A stretch of DNA of 64,000 bases from Cliona cf. orientalis (taxonomy: Eukaryota; Porifera; Demospongiae; Clionaida; Clionaidae): assembly GCA_963930775.1 (NCBI GenBank), contig OZ005697.1, positions 3,179,792 to 3,243,791 on the forward strand. Direction: 5' to 3'. The translations under genes and the position numbers were made by a program. The notes beneath the pieces are model-generated. The model ran no database searches. It was not told the origin of the DNA and saw nothing but the letters and a program-made list of their open reading frames with translations. This document shows, one piece after another, positions 54,592 to 64,000 of the stretch (its first letter is position 1; every line of letters starts with the position of its first letter).

Positions 54592-55368
54592 CAATAGCCC
54601 CCCTTGTCCCCCTTGAAATAAACCCTAGTTTTACAGGGGCGGCAGAAGGTTGAGAATAGTGGTGTGACGAGCCTGCCACTATAAAGGCACAGTATAACAT
54701 CATAAACATGCTTTAAACGAATGCTCCTTAATAATATTTTGAGAAAAGTGGGCATGGCAGGGTAAGTCGCGAATCATTGGCCTCATGTTCAAGCCAAACT
54801 GCATCTGTCATGACCGTGGCAATACTAGCTACTAGTGGAATGGAAAGACGTGAGCTGCTCATTGCTATAGCCAAGCTACAGCTATTTCAAGGTCAGGAAA
54901 GTATTAGCTAGTGGCATAGCGGCAGCAGCTATTAAAAATGTGGTATGGCATTGCCTATCCATGAAAAAGTGGTATGGCAAATGCCACACCAGCCACACCG
55001 CTTCTGCCGCCCTTGATAGTAGCTATAGCTATAGCTAACTGAGGATTACATACATGGGGGGGGGGGGGGGGGAGGGGGGGCAGCCCCCAAATCTTTAAAG
55101 ACAGCTATAATATTGGCGTTTAGCTAGCTACCTTTGAAGCCTGAGGCTCCACTCTTCAACACAATGTCACAAAAATCAAGAGAGCAAAGGTGGTGGGTGA
55201 AGTAGCCAAGTAGCTTTATGTCGCTATTGGTCTTCCGGTGCTGAGTGAAAATGCACACTTGTGTTGATTCCACTTGGCAGTCGTATTGTTTGTTTGTTGA
55301 GAGCTAGCATAGTATTATTAGCTATACTGGCATGCACACACATGCACACACACACACAGAGTCTAATA
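54592..55368. other. Non-coding stretch
   Basis: No gene; a G-run at 55057-55080 and a (CA)n tract near 55335-55360. Confidence 0.55.
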
Positions 55369-55597
55369 TTCCACAGGGTATCCCTAGGATAATATTATAA
55401 TTGGTGGGAAAGGGTTGAAGGGTGTTAACCATTGATGACAATTAATATTCAGCAGCCTTCTAGAACTAAATAGAAGTAGTGGAAATACTCTCACACTGCC
55501 TGCTAGTGGCCACAGGGGAGTTCCTGAGGTAATAAATGGTGGGAAAAGACCAGAGCCTGTTAGGTGTTAGTCACGAGTGTTGAATATTCAGCAACCT

Positions 55598-55624
55598 TCT
55601 AGAAGGATTTAGAAAGTATAAAAG
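55598..55624 (+). promoter_or_regulatory. Heat-shock element plus TATA box
   Basis: TTCTAGAAGGATTTAGAA gives inverted TTC/GAA units; TATAAAAG follows at 55617-55624. The spacing fits a stress-inducible core promoter. Its start site would lie near 55650. Confidence 0.45.
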
Positions 55625-55670
55625 TACGTAGATGACAAAATTACCGTATTGATCTCGAGCAGCTTAGAAA

Positions 55671-55692
55671 ATGGCTTCATCTTCTATGTCAG
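55671..55692 (+). CDS. Possible tiny first exon
   Basis: ATGGCTTCATCTTCTATGTC plus AG, before the donor GTACTT, encodes MASSSMS. It lies ~50 bp after the TATA box. A diverged copy of the same start (AGCAGCTTATAATGGCCTTC) is at 56731. No following exon is recognised. Confidence 0.3.
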
Positions 55693-56329
55693 GTACTTTA
55701 TATTATAATAGTAATTGTGAAATAAATGATCTATGTGTAGGCCGTAAATAAACCCCTCACGTAACATGTCCACAAGCTTGGGGAGCAGGCTGGGTGAGTA
55801 GGGAGAGTTCCCCCGGGGACAAAGAGCTCTTTTAACCTACCATTCCTGGTTCTCAAGGCCAGGCACTCAGCACCCCAATGCACAAATTATATATAGTACT
55901 AAGTAATGAGCATAGATTATTGAATAGCTAATAATATTTGAGAGTGTTACTACTAAACATTTTGTTGGGGGGGGGGGGGGGAGAGTATCCTAGAAATAAA
56001 AAAATGAGCATGTTAGCTATGTAGTAAAGGTGAACCAATGGGAACCAGTTGAACGATCACAGGAAGTGGTGACAAAATATTCCATTTAGGAGCATATAGC
56101 TAGTCTCCAGTCATGGACAGTTGACAGACGTCTCTCCCACCCATTTTCTTTTCTTTCAAACACACACACACAGACTAGTAGCTATTTATCTGCAAATAGC
56201 CACAAGGGAGTCCCTGGGTTAAATCAAAAAGTGGTGGGAAAAGGCTGGAGCTTGTTAGCATGAATGTGTTCACCAACATTCAGCTTCTAGAAGGGTTATC
56301 CTAAGTAGACTATGAAGTATACCGTAGGT

Positions 56330-56513
56330 CGGGTTTTAATTGTGAGTATCTATTAATTGCGAATTGCCAGTTTTTCTACGTTTCGCAATTAATAGATTCG
56401 CAAACGTTCATGCACGTATACTACAGTACGGTACGGGGTCGTCCATCGCGATTTGGCCTGACTTGACTAGAACGCAATTATTAAATTACGCAATTAAAAC
56501 CCGTCCTACGGTA
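56330..56513. mobile_element. Second copy of the TACCGTAGG MITE
   Basis: TACCGTAGGTCGGGTTTTAA at the left and the inverse of TACCGTAGGACGGGTTTTAA at the right. It lies in opposite orientation to 44485-44695. It occupies the place where the sister block at 55617 has its TATA box. Confidence 0.85.
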
Positions 56514-56523
56514 GCTAGTAAAC

Positions 56524-56690
56524 AGGCGACTGAGAAGTGAAGGGATCGTAGAAAAAAAAATTCAGGACCAAGCCAGGATTTGAACCCAGGACCTTCTGAA
56601 TTCTAGTCAGACATAGGCAGCAGAGTGGGGGATAGGTGGTATACATCCTAGGAACTAAATTCAAAGGCTGGCTTCTTCACTTCTCAATTT
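56524..56690 (-). mobile_element. Small element with tRNA B-box-like core
   Basis: GACTGAGAAGTGAAG at the left and CTTCACTTCTCAATTT at the right are inverted. On the minus strand GGGTTCAAATCC looks like a B box and a T-run (AAAAAAAAA on plus, 56552-56560) like a pol III stop. No A box is clear. Confidence 0.5.
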
Positions 56691-56947
56691 AGAGATGGTG
56701 AGACTCAACTGCGAAATGCTGCAGCTACTGAGCAGCTTATAATGGCCTTCTCTTCTATATGAAAATTTAATCTTTGTGCGTACAATGTCACGTACCTATG
56801 ATCTATAATGACATAAAACACATGAACACACACGCGCACACACACACACACACATGTTACGACGCAAATGCGATCTAACGCAAATGCGATCTATCAACAC
56901 TTAGAAAAATTCGACAGGAAAAAAAAAGAAAAAAAGTCAAAGTGTAC

Positions 56948-57011
56948 GGCAAGATTCGAATCCGCTCTATTCCGTCCCATAGCTACATAAGAGCCCAACC
57001 ACTCGGCCACC
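56948..57011 (-). repeat. tRNA-like SINE head with good A and B boxes
   Basis: On the minus strand TGGCCGAGTGGTTGGGC (A box) and GGATTCGAATC (B box) are 46 bases apart, as in tRNA genes of the Ser/Leu type. T-runs at 56920-56936 would end a pol III transcript. The acceptor stem is not clearly paired, so I call a SINE head, not a tRNA. Confidence 0.6.
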
Positions 57012-57059
57012 ACCGTTGTTGCTGCCGGCAGCCGTTATTTCAACTATTTTATAGACAAA

Positions 57060-57255
57060 CCCTACACAACCCAGCCCCTCCCACACTAACCCTGCTAACC
57101 GTTCACAACCCAGCCCCTCCAGTCCACGTATACGCAAACCCTAGAGACTAACCCTGCTAACCATTCGCAACCCATCCCCAGACCTCCCAGCCCCTCCCAC
57201 ACTAACCCTGCTAACCATTCGCAACCCATCCCCTGACCTCCCAGCCCCTCCCATC
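57060..57255. repeat. Minisatellite, ~57-bp unit
   Basis: About three copies of CCCAGCCCCTCCCACACTAA followed by CCCTGCTAACC and a CGCAACCCATCCCC part. Confidence 0.7.
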
Positions 57256-57330
57256 CATATCGTCCAGCGATCGCAGCGGCGTACGTACCGGCGTATCGCG
57301 AACGGGTCGGGATCGCATTTGCATCGTAAC

Positions 57331-57331
<1 letters not shown>

Positions 57332-57375
<44 letters not shown>

Positions 57376-57412
57376 ACACACACACACATACACACACACA
57401 CACACACACACA
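57332..57412. repeat. (CA)n microsatellite
   Basis: About 40 dinucleotide units with a few TA interruptions. Long Cys/Val frames on the minus strand come from this repeat. Confidence 0.9.
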
Positions 57413-58421
57413 GATGGCTAGACCATTAATCATAATGGCATAGGACTCTGCCACTAGTGGTCACACAATGTCTCGTGGTGCTAATTAGCTGAGGATCTGT
57501 GGGCACTGTACTCATGTGTACAGGGATAGCTACTGAAGCCATGGAGTGGACTTATACTTGGTGATACTCCTGGAACCTACTACATATAAAGTAATTAATA
57601 TTCACAGTTTACTAATTACTGTCTGTATACGTAGTGAGTAATCTACTTTTTTAAAAACCTTTTTGCCACCTCATATTCAGCTGTTTTTAGTTACTGGTGC
57701 ATAAGTTATCTTATAGTAGCAATTTACTATTCTGAAACAAGCAATGCTTTCAGAAAGGGTATCGAATTGTGAAATTTGGTACAGATATAGCTAATTTTAT
57801 ATAAGTGAATATGGGAAATGATTCTGTAAATGATATTATTGTAAAGCTCATCATCTATTTTCATTTTCAAGTTATGACATTGCATAACTTAAGTAGGCTA
57901 CTTACATACACAGTGACCCTTTACCATAATACACTCGGTTATAAATCTCAGTATATATGCAATGCATCATGCATGCACTCTAAGCTTTGCATAGATAAAT
58001 TTAATTAATTAATGCATACAGTGTACACACGTATATTAATTATTATACAATGCTATGTACAAAACGAATACTATAGTGTCTGGATACTGATGCCAAATAA
58101 GGTCATGGAGCATGCTGGAATATTAATTGTCTTGGGGGTTGGTAGTTAACACAATGCAGCTGTTACTATGTAAACAAAGTACCAGCCACATTGCATGCAT
58201 GCATAGCAGCACATGCCACGTACTAATACAGTATAGAACAGTTACTCCTACTAAGTCCAAGTTATATAGTAATAGTTACACCATACTTCAACAAATCCAC
58301 GAACACATTTAATAATTTTACAAGCAAAACATACAATATGCACAACAACATCATAGCACATAACATTAATATTATTCTTTTGAACTGGGTGATTAGCAAT
58401 GTATGGTGAGAATTCCTAACG
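57413..58421. other. Non-coding stretch
   Basis: No gene seen, apart from the 3' flank of the exon at 58422. Confidence 0.5.
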
Positions 58422-58967
58422 TTAGACAAATTGAATATCCACACACACAACATCAGCCTTAGCTGACTGTCTCATTGTGTGCATTGAAAAAAAGTTTGGA
58501 CAACCACATACGGCAATCCTGACTCCAGCATCGCTCCCGTCGATGCTCGTATCACACCCTCTCACCAGCTGTATGGAGCGAGTGTGATGGTGTAGGGTGA
58601 CAGACACTCGAACACCGTCGTGAATTATCGACCCAGCCATCGGCACGACAAAGAAAGCTGCAGCTTGGGGTTTATAGCTCGCACCATCACTGTTGAGATA
58701 AAGCCGAAAGACCACCTGTGCACGGAGATGGCTCGGTGGGTGTACAGAGGGTGATGAAATGATTTTGATCGTGTTGTTATCGATTTGAAACAGATCTTGA
58801 ATTCCAAATCTCCAGTGGAGTATCCCATCACCTTCCTGGTAAACGCAGCCATGCTCTTTGATATTCTTTAGCTGGAACACAAGGGGTCGTCTCAGTTGAC
58901 AGGATAAGAAAGCGGGTGGCTGTGCATTGTGGTGTCTAATGACTTGTCCCAAAGTCACCATCGCTTC
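58422..58967 (-). CDS. Last exon of an unrecognised gene
   Basis: On the minus strand a TAATTACAG acceptor precedes GAAGCGATGGTGACTTTGGG; the frame stays open for 181 codons to TAA at 58422. It reads LGQVIRHHNAQPPAFLSCQL, RRPLVFQLKNIKEHGCVYQE, ILHWRFGIQDLF, RAQVVFRLYLNSDG and AAAFFVVPMAGSIIHDGVRV, with short alternating hydrophobic stretches that suggest a beta-sandwich. I do not recognise the family. The ATG at 58961 might also be a start. No damage is seen, unlike in most frames of this window, so it is probably a host gene with its 5' exons beyond 58967. Confidence 0.55.
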   Translation of the reverse strand, partial: EAMVTLGQVIRHHNAQPPAFLSCQLRRPLVFQLKNIKEHGCVYQEGDGILHWRFGIQDLFQIDNNTIKIISSPSVHPPSHLRAQVVFRLYLNSDGASYKPQAAAFFVVPMAGSIIHDGVRVSVTLHHHTRSIQLVRGCDTSIDGSDAGVRIAVCGCPNFFSMHTMRQSAKADVVCVDIQFV

Positions 58968-59924
58968 CTGTAATTATAAATACAAAAAGTAGTAGCTATA
59001 TTAAATAGCTACATGTAATAATTATTATCACAAGATTCTTAGAAAAATTGCGAGTGTGTTGGGGAGGGGTACATGGCATGCGTATGTGGGATCTGAGTCA
59101 CATCCGCAGTGGTACCGGACAACTTGATGGCCCTTCTAACTGTTATGGGAAGCAGTCTCGCAATTGCTCTTATATCTCACAAGCCACACCCCACAATCCA
59201 CAAGACTAGTATCTGTTCTCAGAGTCTGGTGGTCTCGCTGGTGAGATGGACTGGTGGGAAAAGTACATGTAGTCTCGAATCCAGACCCCTCCCTTTCTGC
59301 AATGCTGGTATCAGCATCACCAGCACGCGGAAGGAATGCCAGCACTTGGATGGAAAAGGGATATTATAATATTATTATGCAGTGGTGGAGGAGACAGCTA
59401 TGAATTGGGGGGGGGGGGGGGGGGGGGGGGGAAGGGGGGGGTCACATGTCTACCACAATAGGGATCTATTGAAGGACACTCATGCAATTGGGGCCATGTG
59501 CCCCTGGTGCCCCCCTGTTCCGCCACCTATGTTATGTGGATGGTGAATTCTTATAAAATAGGATCAGCATGAATAATATGCTGCAAGTAGGCTAGGCTAC
59601 AAGTCCATTCACTGCCTATGACAGCTCAATGAGCTTCAATACAAATAAACAATCCAAGTATCACTAATTAATAATGTTTCTATTATGTAGCTACTATGGA
59701 GACACATAATATTATCATAGTTAATAGCTACACTCTTGCTATCATGATGATTGTAGCCTACTTGGTATGCTCTCATCTCATTAGCAACTATTACCCTGTG
59801 TGTTTGTCTATCGTCTGTCGTCTGTCAGCATATATAAAAAGTGTGGTGGAAGTAGCTAGTGTGAGAGAAACGAAAATGATATGCATGCAACCTGAAGTCT
59901 AGATCTCACCTCCCATTATGTGAT
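58968..59924. other. Non-coding stretch, probably intron of the 58422 gene
   Basis: No other exon is recognised. It has a long G-run at 59407-59447. GGGGTCTGGATTCGAGACTA (minus strand, near 59285) resembles GGGGTCTGGGTTCGAGACTA at 27999, a possible SINE B box. Confidence 0.5.
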
Positions 59925-60122
59925 TACCGTAATTTGCGTTAATTTTGGTGGCAAAATTTGTGTTAGAAATACTTGTGTGACAATATTTTCGTCAATTTCA
60001 AGTGCATGCCATAATATTATTATATTATTTGTTGTAAAAATTAGTACAGGTTAACTATTAATCTTCAGTACTTCGAGCAAAACGAAAAATCGTTAACAAT
60101 GAAATTTTCGCAAATTATGGTA
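59925..60122. mobile_element. MITE with TACCGTAATTTGCG ends
   Basis: The left end TACCGTAATTTGCGTTAATTTT is shortened here to TACCGTAATTTGCG; the right end inverted reads TACCATAATTTGCG, then AAAATTTC. It has 198 bp and no ORF. The opening resembles that of the Tigger-like element at 44371. Confidence 0.7.
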
Positions 60123-60468
60123 ATTGCCTCGCACTAGCTAGCTAATGTGATCAAAATGAACAGAACCCACACGCTGGTCATGAGGATACGAGTAGCCGTA
60201 GTGCTAGGCCAGACATTAATTTGGGCGCAGATGCTGAGCTTAGATAGCTATGTGCATGCCAAATATAACATACACAACTCCCTAGCCAGACTAGTGCCAT
60301 GAGAAGCAACTTAGACAGAGTTTTGTGCACAAAATTTGAAATTTTTAAGTCATACGCACAGGTCACACCCACATTGCTTGCTGATCACATACCGTTTTGT
60401 ACACCAACTTTGAGCAATCACTATCTACGGTGGCTGAGAAGGACCGCGCTTTTTATTTTCATAGCTCC

Positions 60469-60890
60469 CAAAAATGGTCATTTCCTACTGTGATTATTTC
60501 CGACTGTGTGTAGCTATTTCTCATAATTTACCAAAATTTCTTTATGAGCGATTAACCTCCACGTAGCTACGCCATGGATCTTTCTTGTGCCCAGGCCTCA
60601 TTCACAACCCATACAGAAGGCCTTTCCAATAATGCTGATTTATAAGCCTTCATTATATAATGTCCACATGAAGTTGCGTACATTACTAAGGGAGTCTGTG
60701 ACCTTTGAACCCATTATGCTCGTGTACTACATGCATACGATTGTACATGTACATACTATAATTATAGTACTAACCACTTACTGCATACGAGCAGCTGAGC
60801 ACTTTCATAATTATGACCGTATCTAAAAATTTTAGTAATGAGAAATATTCATGATCGGAAATAACCATGGCTGGAAATGGTTGGAAATTT
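60469..60890. mobile_element. MITE with ~65-bp diverged ends
   Basis: AAATGGTCATTTCC, ATTATTTCCGA and ATTTCTCATAATT at the left recur inverted at 60830-60890 (AGTAATGAGAAATATTC, ATCGGAAATAACCATGG). Similar solitary ends occur near 61138-61195 and 61343-61405. Confidence 0.55.
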
Positions 60891-62859
60891 GGAAAGTAGA
60901 ATATACACTGTACCTTCTTCACCACCGTAGAAAAACATAACTGACACTAAATGTAACAAGAAATCGGTGCTACTGGGAACAAGGCTTATGAAAACGGCCC
61001 GAGCACCAGAATAATAATTATGACAGTGTAAGAAATAGCTTACTCGCATCTAGAACTCTGTCTGTAATACATGCAGTCTCGCCTCTTCTTGCTGGGCGCA
61101 GCACTGATCGAGCACTTTTTGATAAGTAATGCGAAAAATTGGTAATGAGAAATGCTCATAATCGGAAATGACCACGGTAGAAAATGACCATCTTAAGAAG
61201 CTTTTAATTGAAAGTGGAATGCTTGTACGTGCAGTGGCTATCGGCACAAGAGGAGGCTAGCAAACCCGATACTGCCCCTTAATTCTTGCCTGCTGGTACA
61301 GCATCAAGCATTTTTATATGCTGGATAAGATCATAAGAAAACCCGTATTGAGAAATCTTGATAATAATAAATAGGAAACAACTACGGCAGGAAATGGCCA
61401 TTTCAGAGATAGATCGAATGCGTGGCCCCTCTCGGCCACTGTAACTATCACCTTGTTTATTGTACCCATGCACAATAATCAAGAAAATTCTTGCTATATA
61501 CATGTATCTGATAATGCAAAAAGTAGGGTGGACCAACTTGCCTGCTATGGCCCTACATACTCATACACAATGTCATCCTAATTAGCAATTGCAGCCAAAA
61601 ATAAGCTTGAGTTGCTATTGGACATTATTGTTGGACGATAATTTGCAATTGGCTGAGTCAGATACGTGTAAAAGTGTAAGACTTAGTATGTGTGTGTGTG
61701 GGGGGGGGGGGGGGGGGTGGGTGGAATATAATATTATTACCCACTACACATAATGAGCTTGTGGATTGGTTTCTACCGGTGTTGGATTAATTAGTTCCGC
61801 ATGGAGTAGGAACCTCGGTTTGGTGTAAACATTGTGGTATACTACGTATTCTGTGGTATGCAACATCTGGATTGGATTGGAGAAAGGCTGTATGTGTGCT
61901 CCCTTAATGGGATAGCCACATATCATGCGGTTTTAAGCATAATAATTTTATACAAGTGTTACTGAGGGATATAGAGGAGGTGATATGGTGAAGCTGGGAC
62001 AAAAATTTAATGTAAGTTAGTGCCTCTTGCAAAAATTATTTCACTTAATAGGCAAATTTCTCAAAGTTGTATGCTTATAATTATGTGACATGTACAAGAC
62101 CTGAGAAAATGGAACACTTTGCGCTAAACGCCAGTTTAAATTTTCAAGTTCAAACTGTCACTTTTCCAAGATCTCAAGAACCCTAGATTTCTGACTTGGT
62201 TTATTAATAGCAGTTTGCATGGGCTTTCTTCACAGATCCAATGTTAGAAACTTGAGCAAGCCTCCTGTCCCAAGTCATGAGCCACCAAAGTGAGGCATAT
62301 AATGGCGATTTCGAACATGATTGATGAGCACGTACACTCAATTCCTAGCAAAATTTAATGATGGACATGTCAAAGTTCATATTCATAGCTGCTATGGTTC
62401 CAGAGCATAATATCGTCTTTAATTTTGGGAATAGCATGAGGTGCTCTCTTTTCTCAGATCCCGTCACTAAATATTATTATACAGTGATATACTCATGAAA
62501 CTCACGAGAACACTTTCTTGGATTGAGTATGTTTCCTACAGTGGAAGAAAAGTAATATGGAACTGCATGAGTGTCAGCCAAAATAATATAATATAGTAGA
62601 GCATCTTCCCTGCTCATTAGCCTATATTTAATATTATAAAGTAATGGAGGCTTTCATTCATTCATGTCTATGTTGATAGCATGCAGCCGAACTGTACTTA
62701 AGATCCTTCCATCTATGTTATCTGTTTTGATAGCAGCTGAAGTAGCTACAGATCCTTTATCAGCAGCAAACTGTACCTAGGCTATAAGCCCACTGTATAC
62801 AGTATTAACAGTGATAATAGTACATGTATAGCGGTGCGAGGTTTCCAGGAGGGTCCACG
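60891..62859. other. Gene-poor stretch
   Basis: No gene supported. G-run at 61699-61719; isolated ends of the 60469 MITE family. Confidence 0.5.
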
Positions 62860-63139
62860 GCACTCTTTTTCAATTGGAATGGCACACCATTTACCCAGCA
62901 ATCATTAATTTCATCCCTCGACCTCCGTACAATTCTTATATACACAGGCGTGAATAGATTGCTCACACTACTCTAGCTGGCCACTCCTTTTGCATAGGAG
63001 CAGCAACCATGGCCTGAGCTAAAGGTGTTCCAGAGATAACAATTCAAGCACTCGGCAGATGGAGCAGGGCCTACAAGATACATCAGACTATTGCGCAATG
63101 AGCTAGCCAACATCTCCTACCAACTACTCCATGAGTGAC
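62860..63139 (+). pseudogene. Tyrosine recombinase relic of a YR retroelement
   Basis: The frame gives LDLRTILIYTGVN, then GHSFCIGAATMA (a Cys where the catalytic Arg of H-x-x-R is expected), a TGA, KGVPEITIQALGRWSRAYK, and after a frameshift RYIRLLRNELANIS. This is the C-terminal catalytic block of the recombinase at 24858-25829, but more decayed and not the same copy. Confidence 0.7.
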
Positions 63140-63429
63140 TCATGACTAGGGGAACTTTAAGGCATTTATAGTGTGTCTGAATATTCACATTGTTACTATG
63201 ATTTAAAAAATTTCCAATTTGTACTGCCATGGTGGTTACACTACAGTAGATTTAGCTACTGTGATGTGGGAAAGGATCACTGAAGGTGATAGGATTTATT
63301 ATTGGGGCATTCCCCATGCATCATCACAGGAGTACTAATAATAGCTAGATTTTCAATAGCAATAAATTTCAGGGGGAACACCCGTACAGCAGCCAGCCAG
63401 CTAATTAAGGGGCACAATCATAATTAAGG
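63140..63429. other. Non-coding stretch
   Basis: No gene seen. Confidence 0.5.
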
Positions 63430-63740
63430 AGGGGGCTCCCCCAGCATCAGGTTATGTATCAATAACGACTCATACCAGCAGCAGCAACAGTAGTGATTAA
63501 CACTGTAACAATCAGGGAGGCCTTGGGGGGCTTCCCTGAATGCAGGTATCCAGCAACAGCAGCAACAATAATTGGAAGGGGAGAGGTTACACACACCGGT
63601 ACCTCTCCCCTGCAGCAGCAGCAGATGTAATTGGAGGGGAGAGGATTCACACACTCATCCCCAGCAGCAGCAGCAGCCACAGCATGCATGTATGCAAAGG
63701 GGGAGGGAAGGTCTTCCCCCTGCAGCAAGCGCCCAGCCCT
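63430..63740. repeat. CAG-anchored minisatellite
   Basis: Four to five units of 50-75 bp each begin with CAGCAGCAGCA. They continue with GGAGGGGAGAGG-type stretches that often pair with CCTCTCCCC inside the same unit. Short frames here derive from the repeat. Confidence 0.65.
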
Positions 63741-63904
63741 ATCACCATTACCCAAAATACAACCAACCAACGAAGGTTGGTGCTCCAATCTCGCAAACAT
63801 GTGGAGTTAATTATAACAGTCGATTTCAAGGAGAGCAGCAATGAAATTAGCACGTTTTTGACTCAGAACTGATACTAGAAGGCTAGCCTATGCGGCAGAC
63901 AGGT

Positions 63905-63957
63905 AATAAGTTCATTGCACAAGGCAGGTGCAATTTACAAGTTCATTGCACAAGGCA
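63905..63957 (+). repeat. Short tandem duplication
   Basis: AAGTTCATTGCACAAGGCA occurs twice, about 30 bp apart. Confidence 0.7.
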
Positions 63958-64000
63958 AAAGTGGGTGTGTCAGCCTTGGGGTGGGGCTGCCATGACGGCT

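Larger units (their letters stand above)
55369..56310 (+). repeat. Three diverged copies of a heat-shock-element-bearing block
   Basis: Blocks at about 55369-55480, 55506-55625 and 56198-56310 share CCACAGGG-AGTCCCT, GGTGGGAAAAG, a GTTAG-containing part and TTCAGC-AACCTTCTAGAA. Each carries TTCTAGAA, the core of a heat-shock element. Confidence 0.6.
56855..57331 (-). mobile_element. Composite non-autonomous element in a CA microsatellite
   Basis: TGTTACGACGCAAATGCGAT at the left and ATCGCATTTGCATCGTAACA at the right are inverted. (CA)n DNA lies on both outer sides. Inside are a tRNA-like pol III promoter and a minisatellite. Confidence 0.65.

Noticed and set aside
56948..57011. A genuine tRNA-Ser or tRNA-Leu gene
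   Set aside because: A and B boxes are good, but the acceptor stem and anticodon arm do not pair convincingly and it lies inside a repeat-bearing element.
57095..57454. Minus-strand ORFs of alternating Cys and Val
   Set aside because: They are translations of the (CA)n repeat and neighbouring minisatellite.

Overview
The window reads as nuclear DNA of an invertebrate animal, most likely a sponge. Introns are short GT-AG introns, coding density is very low, the DNA is AT-rich, and transposon families are stacked on one another. No bacterial operon structure, ribosome-binding sites, CRISPR array or genuine tRNA/rRNA gene is visible. The sponge assignment is an inference from overall character, not from a marker gene. 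Exon borders were chosen from splice consensus plus phase agreement; several coding pieces have no usable ATG and must be internal exons or relics.

Region 1 (1-16.9 kb) is mostly transposon relics. A pogo/Tigger-like element runs off the left edge and carries a HIRAN-like gene behind its transposase. It is followed by a Tc1/mariner gene with a real-looking intron, a three-unit array of a roughly 370-390 bp repeat, an uncharacterised basic nuclear-type ORF, a multi-exon gene on the minus strand with an acidic, repetitive protein, a Penelope-like reverse transcriptase fragment, and a decayed IS630/Tc1-type transposase. Region 2 (16.9-19.3 kb) is the best host gene candidate: a three-exon gene for a membrane-anchored P-loop ATPase.

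Region 3 (20.0-38.8 kb) is one nest. A Ty3/gypsy-type LTR retrotransposon (LTRs 20021-20206 and 38663-38849, 4-bp target duplication) is split inside gag by a 12.9-kb insertion with inverted ends and a 9-bp target duplication, as in Mutator-like elements. Inside that insertion sit a DIRS-like tyrosine-recombinase retroelement, several MITEs, and a long array of the same ~370-bp repeat, itself interrupted by a TA-inserting element.

Region 4 (39-46.5 kb) has two further pogo/Tigger-type elements. One (39961-42590, TA target duplication, CAGTGGAACC ends) encodes a DDxD transposase and, divergently and inside its terminal repeats, an intact HIRAN-domain protein. The other (44371-46446, TACCGTAATT ends) has only a transposase and hosts a MITE with related ends. 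Region 5 (46.5-64 kb) is gene-poor: MITEs, a long-arm foldback element, tRNA-derived SINE-like sequences, a composite element inserted in a CA microsatellite, three heat-shock-element-bearing repeats, the last exon of an unrecognised gene (58422-58967), and a tyrosine-recombinase relic.

The most interesting observations are the recurrence of a HIRAN-like accessory gene inside two different Tigger-type elements, and a shared leader exon in the DIRS-like element whose phase fits both the Gag exon and the Pol exon, suggesting Gag/Pol expression by alternative splicing.
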